NCBI GenBank assembly: GCA_002633025.1 | Contig: NMRB01000106.1 | Coordinates: forward strand, 417,445 to 481,444 | Direction: 5' to 3' | DNA: 64,000 bases | Origin: Notospermus geniculatus | Lineage: Eukaryota; Nemertea; Pilidiophora; Heteronemertea; Lineidae | Shown: positions 37,022-47,071 of the stretch, in pieces | How positions within the stretch are numbered: the first letter of the stretch is position 1 | Layout of the letters: each line of letters begins with the position of its first letter | The notes under the pieces: model-generated | Database searches by the model: none | The model's input: the letters and a program-made list of their open reading frames with translations, nothing else | What the model was told of the DNA's origin: nothing | Translations under genes and position numbers: made by a program

Positions 37022-37929
37022 CGAACCGTCGAGGATTCTCTGAAATCTATCATCGTGTTCCTCGAGTGGCTTGCCTCGGGACGGATTTACACAGTTATCA
37101 TAAGCCCTTTTTACACGGTGCTGGTTCGAGGAAACCTACCTCCACCCTCCTCGGGCGGGTTCGGTTCAGGATGGATTGATCGCTTTTACACGGTGCGGGT
37201 TACCGAACCCGCCTCGGTCTAGTTCGAGGTCGGTTCGTTCAAATGCGTGCCACCAGATGGCGTGTATCAACATTGACAGTTGTAGCAAGTAAGAAATATC
37301 CCAAAAATAATCACTTAAAATCGATAAACTATGCTTCTAACAACATGAGCAGTGTTTGAAAAATCTCGTGCGTGATTTCTTCACACACAGGTAACTTACA
37401 GCAATGCGCCAGTGATGCCATTCATATGTAGCGTGCTCAATCCCGCACGAGGCCGGTGGAGGTCGGTTCGCTTTTACACGAGAGAATAACCAGCCTGAAC
37501 CTACCTCCACCTTCCCGAGACTCACGCGGCGAACTGAGCTGGCCCGAGGAAGGTGGAGGTCAGTTGTTTCGCTTTTACACGGGGAAAAATAACCGAACCC
37601 TCCTCGATCTAGTCTCGATCCGGAACGCACCGGCACCGTGTAAAAAGGGCTATAATGTAACCATGCGCAAACGACGCGAATGTCTAATACCTTGGAAGGC
37701 ATATCGTTGCTCCTATTACAGAATTTGCTCACGAGGGCTTGTACCCGCCTGGAATTGAACAGACGATCTCATCGCAGCCGTAGGTGGTGATTCTCTAAAT
37801 CTATCATGTCTACCTTGAGTGCCCCGAGACGAATTTACTTTCATCTCCTCGAACCGTCGGAGGATTCTTTGAAATCTATCATCGTGTTCCTCGAGTGGCT
37901 TGCCTCGGGACGGATTTACACAGTTATCA
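37022..37929. repeat. 78-bp direct repeat flanking an inserted element
   Basis: CGAACCGTCGAGGATTCT... to ACACAGTTATCA (37022-37100) recurs at 37853-37929 with two or three changes. The MITE at 37101 starts exactly at the end of the first copy. Confidence 0.9.
37101..37653. mobile_element. AGCCCTTTTTACACGGTGC element (about 550 bp)
   Basis: Left AAGCCCTTTTTACACGGTGC and right GCACCGTGTAAAAAGGGCT are complementary. Internal CGCTTTTACACG words and CCTACCTCCACC/GGTGGAGGTC blocks repeat in both orientations, around CGAACC/GGTTCG words. GC-rich relative to its neighbours. The ORFs in it are repeat shadows. Confidence 0.85.
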
Positions 37930-40106
37930 TTTTTGCAGCGACATTTCAACGGTCTGATCTCAAAACTTTTTCCACCCAGCGCAAGAAGACATTTTAGTCT
38001 CTGATTGTTTTTGCCAGTTTTATTTGCTATAGGTGTGGGATAACCCTGGAGGCACCTCCGTTTCTAATGTGTATTCGCTTTGTTTGTTTACATAGTGCTT
38101 ATTTCACCAGCGGCACGACGTTCCTTAGCCCACGATATAAGTACTGGTTATAAGGGAAGTAACAAAGACATCCCAAGGTTCTGAAAATTAGCACGAGATG
38201 AAAAATTGCTAGCGCTGTTCATCATCAATTTTGCTTCTGCATGGTCCTTGTAGACTTTCGCCATGTTATCAAGAGCACATCAAGAGCACACTCATTCAGC
38301 TGTTGTAACGCCATCAGCTCTATTAGTATCGTCACATCAGCAAGGCGCTAACTGCGCGAGCAATACAGAGATATCGGCCCTCGTAACACAGAATACACAA
38401 ATCATTACCCAGTTTTTTAAGTGCCATCCTCGGGACATCACCAAAGGCGAGTATCAGATCGAAATCAGCCAATCAGTGATCGGCGAAAAAGCAATATAAT
38501 CTGAATCGGCCAATCATATGTCACATTACAAGAAGAAATGATCCGCCGTACATGTCGGTGGACGTATTTTCTCTTGCAAAAAAACTGCTGGAAATAGCAT
38601 TGTTCGTGAAGGCAAAAATCGCAAGAGACCTTCACGAATGTACAAAACGCTTACATCTCAATGGCAAAACGTTTTTTTAGTGAATTACCGCGAATGTGCC
38701 TTTTAAAAATTGTCGGAAATCCTAAGAGACAACGAAGAAGTGTCACCAATTTCTATTGTTCCGAGATCAGATGGTCTCCCAGAGGCTTATAAAAGAAAAA
38801 GGGCCGCAAGCCATCAATTCTATCATTTCCATTGGGCCTAAAGCTGCATTGCTGGGTGATAAACGCCATAAAATCCTCCTGAATGAAGAGGATAATATTC
38901 CACATGGCTTACTGCGATAGACTCACCGTACAATAGCAATATCGTTTTTGTGGTATACGCCGGTTGACAAAATATCTTGGGAATAATTCGGGCATGGCTG
39001 ATACTCTTCGACAAAGGCTAGAGAAAATGTCACCTGATTGCCAAATTGATATTGGCTTGTGACGTACGCTACAATTTGTAAGAAAGACCGGTTTGGCGTC
39101 TTTGCAGTGCACTCTATCGATCGCTTTCATAGTTTATATGAAATAGACAAACGGTAACGGTTGAATTCTCAAATGCAATGAGGATGTAGAAGTACATGTA
39201 TCTAGTAGATATTTTCATTACGTTTGAGTTTACAGTAAATGAAGCGTTCCAAGACAAAGCGTTCCAAGACAAAGCAGCTGCTTACAAAATACACGTCGTT
39301 GAAGATATTTCAATTTAGCTTTCGCCATTAAGTAAACCATGGTGAGGAACATCAGAACGCTGTACACCGTACTTTTATATCCAATTCAAAGACTTGTTTC
39401 CCATTAATGAATAACAAACTGCACTCGAGGTTAATTCGTTTGAGAAGGTGCAAACTTATTCTTTCTCTTTGAATATCCCCAAACAAGAAGCTAGAAATAA
39501 TAAGCTGATTTTGAAAAGTCATTTGTAATCATCGAATCTTCGATAAAAGTAAGGCAGCTTATGTCTACGTGACCAACGATATTGTGGCGGGTTTTATCAA
39601 AATTGCTTGTCTCAGTAATTCTTTCATTGCCACCGTTGTCTGCAAACCTCATCCATTCAACATTGAGGCAGAATTCTTTGAAAATCGTTTAGAATTAGTC
39701 GAACAACGGAGCCAGGGGCGAAAACCTGTATTTGCAACGTGGAACCACGACTAAGTTTCTTATCAGGAATCTGCCATATTTGACAATGGTCTACAGGTAG
39801 AAGTTTTGTTTTCCAGTGACTGACTAGAAGCGAGAGAACTGGCTTCAGTTTCCCGTTAGCGGAAATGTCGCCCAAAGATACAGTAAAAAGCAGTTTATAT
39901 TTCGTAAATGATCTCCCGCTCTGTGGAGAAAGTGTATCGTTCACCTTAGAAATAGGAATGAAATGATGTTTCTCTGCAGCAACGATAAGGTTTTATTCCT
40001 TTTCCGCGAGAGCTGATCGTAGCTGAAACCCTCCGCGTTCAAAAATCAGTCCAACGGGAATGACTGTTGTAAGGAAGTCAAACAAGATTAATGACGGCCT
40101 AGAGTT
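37930..40106. other. No gene; small hairpin at 38603
   Basis: TTCGTGAAGG/CCTTCACGAA form a 10-bp stem (38603-38638). A 17-bp direct doublet (GCGTTCCAAGACAAA) lies near 39243-39277. Nothing else is recognisable. Confidence 0.45.
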
Positions 40107-41360
40107 AATGCCCTGAAGTTAATCACCAAGGTCGGCCTATCGGGTCTGATCTCAACACTGTAACTGGCATGTGAAGAAGTTTTTCAATCAAACCTTTCAC
40201 GTAAGTGATCGAGGTCGGATTAGAATGCTCATTTTTGGTTACGGGATGTCCTCGAAAGCTGCCCGGCTCTCTTCAATGGTGGATGAGTTTTCAGAAGCAA
40301 TCAAGTCGTGCTCGTTGTATTGTATTTTACATGTATTAGATTTTTCCATCAGGGCCGAACCCAAAGAATTATTGGCCATCTCAAACTACTCATGTTTCTC
40401 ATTTCGATAGGATCTTTTACCAGCCCTTGCAAAGGCACAAGGTACAAGGCACCACGGCTAACTGTCCCATGCGCCGGACTGAAGAGCCAGGGATGATTAA
40501 TCCCGTATAGCCCAGGATTCGAACCCGGGACCTGGCGCTAGTTCTCTTAGTACAGACATAAATATTTCCATGGTACAGAAAACATCACTGTTGTTAGTGA
40601 TGCACCAGACTTTCACCTCTAGAAAACGGTTCACATAATTCCATATTAGGTCTTGCACTCTTGCCTCAAATCTTACCCTCTATACATGTAATTTGGGAGC
40701 TAGGCGCGTTTTTGTAGAGACATCACAGATTCATGTTGCGAATTGTACACTTTCCAACATCGTCCAGTCCCGAAAGGGTTAATGCCCTGAAGTTAATCAC
40801 CAAGGTCGGCCTATCGGGTCTGATCTCAACACTGTAACTGGCATGTGAAGAAGTTTTTCAATCAAACCTTTCACGTAAGTGATCGAGGTCGGATTAGAAT
40901 GCTCATTTTTGGTGACGGGATGTCCTCGAAAGCTGCCCGGCTCTCTTCAATGGTGGATGAGTTTTCAGAAGCAATCAAGTCGTGCTCGTTGTATTGTATT
41001 TTACATGTATTAGATTTTTCCATCAGGGCCGAACCCAAAGAATAATTGGCCATCTCAAACTACTCATGTTTCTCATTTCGATAGGATCTTTTACCAGCCC
41101 TTGCAAAGGCACAAGGTACAAGGCACCACGGCTAACTGTCCCATGCGCCGGACTGAAGAGCCAGGGATGATTAATCCCGTACAGCCCAGGATTCGAACCC
41201 GGGACCTGGCGCTAGTTCTCTTAGTACAGACATAAATATTTCCATGGTACAGAAAACATCACTGTTGTTAGATGCACCAGACTTTCACCTCTAGAAAACG
41301 GTTCACATAATTCCATATTAGGTCTTGCACTCTTGCCTCAAATCTTACCCTCTATACATG
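40107..41360. repeat. Direct duplication of about 590 bp (copies at 40107 and 40780)
   Basis: GTTAATGCCCTGAAGTTAAT to CTCTATACATGTA occurs at 40107-40693 and 40780-41360 with about four differences. An 80-base unique spacer separates them. Both copies carry the tRNA-like B-box. Confidence 0.92.
40513..40531 (-). ncRNA. tRNA-like T-arm/B-box remnant (also at 41186)
   Basis: The minus strand reads CCCGGGTTCGAATCCTGGG, a 5-bp stem around the B-box GGTTCGAATCC. No matching acceptor stem or A-box was found at the expected distance, so it is likely a tRNA-derived SINE fragment rather than a tRNA gene. Copied in the duplication at 41186. Confidence 0.35.
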
Positions 41361-43091
41361 TACATTATTGATTTTCAACAGAGATTAGTCAGGCAACACG
41401 CACGCAGACTATGTTATCTGGTCAAGTTTCTTGGAGACATGGTTCAGTTTCGAATAAATGTTCTGCGATGTTCCCTATCGCATTACAAAACATAATTACT
41501 GTGGATACATTGAAGAATCTTCTGAAATGAGAATATACATTTGGTAGCAAACTATGTTCTTGCAGTGGTATCAGGTGAACAATATGTTCTTTTTGCTTAG
41601 AATTGTTTATCCGCACGGTTTTGTACTGTTCTTTATTGAAAAATAGGTTGGTACAATGGAATCTGATGGTGGTTAATTACAGTGGATACTTTTGCGACTT
41701 GACACCTGTTACCTCCTGATTCTGAAATATAGCATCATTGCCACTGAACAAACTTTGGCTCGTCTGACTGTAGGCCTCCTCTAAGAAAAAAACCCATCAC
41801 ACTACATGTATGTTTTGTAATGGACTGGGCCAGATAATTTGCCCTGCCTCCTTTCGTCTGGTATCCCAATATTACAAAGCGTAAACTATTACTTTCAATT
41901 ACGCTACGGAGACACACCAGATCATCCGTAACTAGAAGGTTTCAACGCTTAAGGCGGGGGGCTACCTATGCCGACTTTATTGACGCTCTTTGAAAACATG
42001 CGTCCTAACATATTCATGACAAAAAGTAACTAATTGATGTCAACAAAATGTTTTAGCTACAACTTTTATGCTTCCGTTCTGTGAAAGAATTGTTCATTTT
42101 GACCAATTACGATGGAGTTAATTAAGTTTTTACAAGTTGTCAAAATTTGAGTTCGCAAACAATTTTGCAGACTTGGGATGCGACACATCAGTTTCCCACA
42201 TAGTCTGTAACATACAGGCCTGATGCCTGCAGGGCCTAACGATCCGTTTTTTACGAAAGTACTTTCCATTTAATTGGTATAAACTATTTAATGCCAAAAA
42301 AGGCTCGATTTACAGTTTTTGAAATATTTCATATTCCCGACCAACTATCNATAAATATTTCCATGGTACAGAAAACATCACTGTTGTTAGATGCACCAGA
42401 CTTTCACCTCTAGAAAACGGTTCACATAATTCCATATTAGGTCTTGCACTCTTGCCTCAAATCTTACCCTCTATACATGTACATTATTGATTTTCAACAG
42501 AGATTAGTCAGGCAACACGCACGCAGACTATGTTATCTGGTCAAGTTTCTTGGAGACATGGTTCAGTTTCGAATAAATGTTCTGCGATGTTCCCTATCGC
42601 ATTACAAAACATAATTACTGTGGATACATTGAAGAATCTTCTGAAATGAGAATATACATTTGGTAGCAAACTATGTTCTTGCAGTGGTATCAGGTGAACA
42701 ATATGTTCTTTTTGCTTAGAATTGTTTATCCGCACGGTTTTGTACTGTTTTTTCTTTATTGAAAAATAGGTTGGTACAATGGAATCTGATGGTGGTTAAT
42801 TACAGTGGATACTTTTGCGACTTGACACCTGTTACCTCCTGATTCTAAATATAGCATCATTGCCACGAAATTTCTGACTGAACAAACTTTGGCTCGTCTG
42901 ACTGTAGGCCTCCTCTAAGAAAAAAACCCAGCACACTACATGTATGTTTTGTAATGGACTGGGCCAGATAATTTGCCCTGCCTCCTTTCGTCTGGTATCC
43001 CAATATTACAAAGCGTAAACTATTACCATACTTTCAATTACGCTACGGAGACACACCAGATCATCCGTAACTAGAAGGTTTCAACGCTTAA
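41231..43091. repeat. Direct duplication of about 720 bp with a single N at the second copy's start
   Basis: 41231-41949 (ATAAATATTTCCATGG to TTTCAACGCTTAA) recurs as 42351-43091, starting right after the N at 42350. Differences are small indels (for example an extra TTTC near 42750 and GAAATTTCT near 42868). The first copy has a unique 400-base tail (41950-42349) absent from the second. Most simply these are two haplotypes placed in series. Confidence 0.88.
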
Positions 43092-43790
43092 TGGGACGGT
43101 AGTTTGTACTCATAATGAAAATCGAAATTGGCGGATCACGAATCTTGATTTGGGCCTATTGATTCGACTGCGCATGCGTCCCAAGACATCACCGCCGATC
43201 CTGAATTTAAATTTCAGAATTTACTGGTACAGGAGGCCACAGAGTGGCTCGATAAAGGACTGAATAAAATGGATTGTTCAAATTCCATTCGAGTAATTGA
43301 AAATCAACCCCAACTATCTCAAAACAGATGACTTTATCGCACAAAGCGAACCATTGAGGATCTTTGCAGTGTGGTTTGGTCTTAGGCTGTTTATCAAAAT
43401 TTTACTGTCCAAAGCATTTGGCTCTCGATAGAGTCATACCTGTTCACCTTGAAATTTCACTAGCCGTAGATAACTCCACAGCGTCAAGTACATGTCAACC
43501 TTTAAAATTACCATACATTTGTATATCAAAGAAACCTACACACTTCTAATTCGACGTTTCCTTTCGAAGGGTTTCGTCGGGAATCCACTAATCGGTCTTC
43601 AAAGAGCATCCCCAGCCTGAGCCTGATTGAGCAGGGCAATCTTTATCCATCCAAACAGGAACAGGCTAAATTGTGGCAAATTGCAATAATTCTTAATTGT
43701 CGTCAACGAAATTATCACCTTTGATGTTGAGTGGCAGTTTCATGCTCTACGAGAGGGTTATTGCCCTGCTGAATGAGTGGTCTGGCTTAA
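43092..43790. other. No gene; contains a hammerhead-like motif
   Basis: AT-rich sequence. The only structure noted is the ribozyme-like motif at 43551. Confidence 0.45.
43551..43581 (-). ncRNA. Hammerhead-ribozyme-like motif 2
   Basis: The minus strand reads CCGACGAAA, CCCTTCGAAAGG, AAACGTCG. This is close to the CUGAYGA - stem II - GAAAC arrangement of retroelement-borne minimal hammerheads. One core base differs and stem II is about 4 bp. Confidence 0.35.
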
Positions 43791-44083
43791 GTGATGGATT
43801 GGATAAATGAGGTGAATACAGACGAAGTTTGGTTTCCGTCGCAGGACATTTTACGACGACAGCTGCCCAGCCAAGATGATGAAATCTTGTTGTTTGATTT
43901 CAACTTGTCCGAGACGGACCGTGAAGGCAGGGCTATTGACCCCAAAACAAGTTCCGAACCTGAACTTCAGAATCAATAGCTACTCAAAACAGGTCAGCGA
44001 CAAGAACAAAGAGAAGACATTCTCAAAACCTTGCCACTATACTTCATATGGTTTGTCATGTCTGGTACTGTACAGTAAAACCT
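43791..44083 (+). pseudogene. Acidic ORF interrupted by one in-frame TAG
   Basis: The frame reads WINEVNTDEVWFPSQDILRR, QLPSQDDEILLFDFNLSETD and so on to a TAG at about 43977. It then continues in the same frame for 34 codons (LLKTGQRQEQREDILKTLPL...) to a TAA. The charge pattern suggests former coding sequence. There is no ATG start in good context, no recognised domain, and no visible link to the GPCR 3 kb downstream. Confidence 0.22.
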
Positions 44084-44342
44084 CGCTATGCACTTGCCCA
44101 GAACCAAACGTCAATCTACTGAGATCAAAACAGGTCAAAGTTGCATTCGTTCCAAACTGGTAGTTGCCCCTGCAAGTGTGGCCATGTGTGGCTCATTTAG
44201 CCGAATTCTAAAATTTCGCTGTGGAAATATCATCTTTTTCTTAATTTACACAGCAAAATATTGGCGGGGCAGATATTAAATACGTACTTGCTGTACAAAT
44301 AAAAATTGCAGGATAGGAATAACCACAGGTCTGAAAGACCAT

Positions 44343-44456
44343 GGGCCTGTTCTACAAACTGACTTGAAGCTAATGGTACCATTAACTTCAATGCATTTTC
44401 CATCTGAGTAAAGGTACCATTAGCTTAAAGTCACTTTTTGAAGTCCCCATATCTCC
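44343..44456. mobile_element. GGGCCTGTTCTACAAACTGA foldback
   Basis: GGGCCTGTTCTACAAACTGA then CTTGAAGCTAATGGTACC pairs with GGTACCATTAGCTTAAAGTC then ACTTTTTGAAGTCCC. About 114 bp. It resembles the GGGCCGTAT group in terminal bases but is a distinct sequence. Confidence 0.8.
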
Positions 44457-45395
44457 AGTTACATTACGTGGCGTTAAATGCATTTTCTCTTAAAATTCAG
44501 CATGCCATCTCCAGTTAAACTCATTTTCACACCCACTTGACACTCTATATTGCCTTATGAGACTCAAGAGCCCGTTCATCCAATTATCTCGTCATCATTC
44601 ACCCACAGGAGCATATTTCACCCCTCGGAAACTACGCATTTCCGTCATTTTTATTGGATCCCTCACATGACATTGAGTGTTGGCGAGTAGAGCGAAATTT
44701 GTATCGTGCTTGCAATTTGGAAAATCATTCAATCATCGAATTTTTTTCTGTTACATTTAGCCGCAGTACAACTACAAATGCGTCCCAATCCAACGAAATA
44801 CTATGCTAACCACTCGTCTGTCTGCTTTTGCGCGAAGAATTCAATATTTTTTCACCCGGTTTTTAAAAATTCTACAGCCTATTTTCAGGCTAATCTGAAC
44901 TTTTCCGATTCAAAAACTTGGTATCAAGAAGGCCGCCTGACATAGGATGTCCTGAACTGAGGCTAATCTCATGTCTCTACCTCAGTTAACTTTAAAATAA
45001 TTGTGTGGCGCCCATTAGTATATCAAAGTGGATGTAACCTGAGACGAAAATGGGGCTTTACCAAGGAAGGTTTTTCATTTTACTTGCTAAATTAGATAGC
45101 GCAGATCACACGATAATAACGCATATCAGAGTGCACTTCCTTTTTAGTGAGATGTACTTTTTAAACATTAATGGGTATCATATGAGAAGGAATATAAGAA
45201 GTTTATGTCGCACGGCGCGGCTTAACAAAACTAATACTGATTTTAACTATTCGTATCCTGCAAAACGCAGGTCTAAAGATATCCCCTGACACATGGCATT
45301 TCTAAGGGCGGCGTATCATAAAGGGCCGGCGATGTAGAACCTTGAGGGACAAGCCGGATTTCTTTCGACGCTAAGTCAAACTGCAGATACACGAA
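44457..45395. other. No gene or clear element seen
   Basis: ORFs at 44706-44945 and 45050-45289 have no transmembrane or other receptor-like features, so they are not missing GPCR exons. Confidence 0.45.
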
Positions 45396-45586
45396 TTAAA
45401 GCGAATCGATAGCGGATTTTGTTTACATTTGGCTGGTGTTTGTAAACACAAAATTTATCCAATCAAAATGCACGAAAATGTCTTTGTTGACATTCTGGAC
45501 AAGTTTGTCTACATTTTTTCCTGAAAATTCGTCCCCTTTCAAATTCTATTTCTAAATCAAATTTTTTCGCTTTCGATTCGCTTTAA
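45396..45586. mobile_element. TTAA-bounded MITE (TTAAAGCGAATCG ends)
   Basis: TTAAAGCGAATCGATAGCG and CGCTTTCGATTCGCTTTAA are complementary termini. The interior has TTTTGTTTACATTTGG and GTTTGTAAACACAAAA. 191 bp. It shares the TTAA boundary and GTTTAC motifs, but not overall sequence, with the 8599 family. Confidence 0.85.
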
Positions 45587-45664
45587 GCTCACCCATCTGC
45601 CCTCTTCAGTGTTCATTACTTCGTCACTCTCCTCCACAATGTTTGTGTTAGTCTCACAATGAGA

Positions 45665-45693
45665 CCTTGAGAAAGATTCAAATAATCGAAACG
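45665..45693 (+). ncRNA. Hammerhead-ribozyme-like motif 3
   Basis: CCTTGAGAAAGATT, CAAAT, AATCGAAACG has the layout CUNGANGA-like, 4-bp stem II, GAAAC. It is followed by GTTGGTATGACTTGAAG. Degenerate, and similar in style to motifs 1 and 2. Confidence 0.35.
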
Positions 45694-45800
45694 TTGGTAT
45701 GACTTGAAGATCGTTGTAGAGTTCTTCATTTACTTATTCTAGTATCGGAATGAGAAGCCCTGTTGAGGGTAATATTACATGGGCGGTGGTGCACTTGGTT

Positions 45801-46103
45801 ACACTCGAAATTTTGCTGGGTTATTTTCGTGACCCAATTGCTGGGTTGACAAATTTGGGTTAATATTTGGGTCATTTCGGACACACACGAACATTATACT
45901 GACCCAGTATTTGGGTCATTATTCTGACTCTACATGTATTTTTGGGTCATTTTCCTGACCCAGTTACTGTGTTGAATACATGTACGTTGACCAATTAATT
46001 GGGTCAACTTAACCCAGCATTTGGTTGATTGCATATTAATCTTATTCTTGGGTGAAAATCAACCCATTTTAGGTCAAATTTGACCCAGCAAATTTTAGAG
46101 TGT
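45801..46103. mobile_element. ACACTCTAAAATTTGCTGGGT element of TGGGTCA arrays
   Basis: Left ACACTCGAAATTTTGCTGGGT (ends shown) and right ACCCAGCAAATTTTAGAGTGT are complementary over about 21 bases. The interior is filled with TGGGTCA, TGGGTTGA and TGACCCA words, about 15 in 300 bases, in both orientations. No coding frame. It is built on the same principle as the 12010 element, with a different word. Confidence 0.9.
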
Positions 46104-46518
46104 ACTGAGACGGCCTTCTCTCAATGCCAGGACGCTGCATATCATGACGGTTGCGTATTCCGCGCAAAAAATGCCATCACTCAAATCCACCGGCGTGCCA
46201 ACAGCCACACTAAATGTAATAAATGCAACAGTTATGCTAGGAATTGAGTTATGGCTACGCGTGATTAACTGACTTATTGGGAGCCATCGATTCACAGCTC
46301 ATCATCAAGAAGAGGTGTGATTCGTGGTCGCTCAAGACTAAAGTAATGCAGCTGGGCCATCAGGGAACAAAATGATATTACGGCTATCAGATCAATCAAT
46401 CATGTCATTGAAAGAACCTTACACTGTTTATTTATCGGATTAGATAAAAACTACTCTATTTCTTTATCTAATAAGTGTTGCGTGCAGAATGGTAAAGATC
46501 TCATTATAGCTGACTGAG
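46104..46518. other. No gene or clear element seen
   Basis: I looked here for upstream GPCR exons (TM1/TM2, N-L-A-x-x-D type) and found none. Confidence 0.5.
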
Positions 46519-46587
46519 GTACATGTACATGTACATGTACATGTACATGTACATGTACATGTACATGTACATGTACATGTACATGTA
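46519..46587. repeat. (GTACAT)n hexanucleotide microsatellite
   Basis: About 11 uninterrupted copies of GTACAT. The unit is self-complementary (ATGTAC/GTACAT), so the array can fold on itself anywhere. Shorter TACATGTA tracts are scattered through the window (for example 14577-14600, 48570-48600, 60717-60732). Confidence 0.97.
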
Positions 46588-46869
46588 GAGTGCGAAACTG
46601 GATTCATGAAATTAAGTGGGGCTTTTTGGTGCAGGTTTTAGCGACTTTCTTGGGCTGTAAAGGTTGCCGTCAATTTCTTTCTTTGACATTCAATCCCTGC
46701 TTGAATCTGTGGCACTAATCGCAAAACTATGGAGCATTTACCTAGCGGGAAAATAAAGAACAAACGCTGATCCATAATTGAAGAGAACTGGAAAGGAATA
46801 TATGTGATTCACTATGACATAAGCGAAGTTGATCGCGCGTCTATGGCAAGCCGTTTGTACATTAATGAC

Positions 46870-47068
46870 AAAAACTAGGATTTTGTCTCATTAACTGAGT
46901 TTTTGTCTCATAAACTGGCAGTTTTTGTCACAGAATCTAAGATTTTGTCCCTAAAACTATCATTTTGTCGACAAAAACTCAGTTTATGTCAAAATGCTAG
47001 TTATTTTATACAAAAACTCTGTTTTTGTCGACAAAATCCTAGATTATGTCAAAAACCCAGTTTTTGTC
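46870..47068. repeat. Degenerate minisatellite of TTTTTGTC / GACAAAA words abutting the GPCR gap
   Basis: About nine irregular units of roughly 20-24 bases, each built on TTTTTGTC followed by CTCA, GACA or ACAA and then AAACT..AGT. Some units are inverted (GTCGACAAAA). It runs up to the N at 47069 and replaces the expected upstream receptor sequence. It is probably an intronic repeat at which assembly failed. Confidence 0.7.
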
Positions 47069-47069
47069 N
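47069..47069. other. Single-N assembly gap cutting the GPCR exon
   Basis: One undetermined base separates a minisatellite from in-frame receptor codons. A single N joining unrelated sequences is a scaffold join of unknown true length, so TM1-TM3 coding sequence may be lost here. Confidence 0.75.
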
Positions 47070-47071
47070 TA

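Noticed and set aside
44706-45289. Upstream TM1-TM2 exon of the GPCR
   Set aside because: The translations lack the conserved N in TM1 and L-A-x-x-D in TM2, and have no 20-residue hydrophobic spans.
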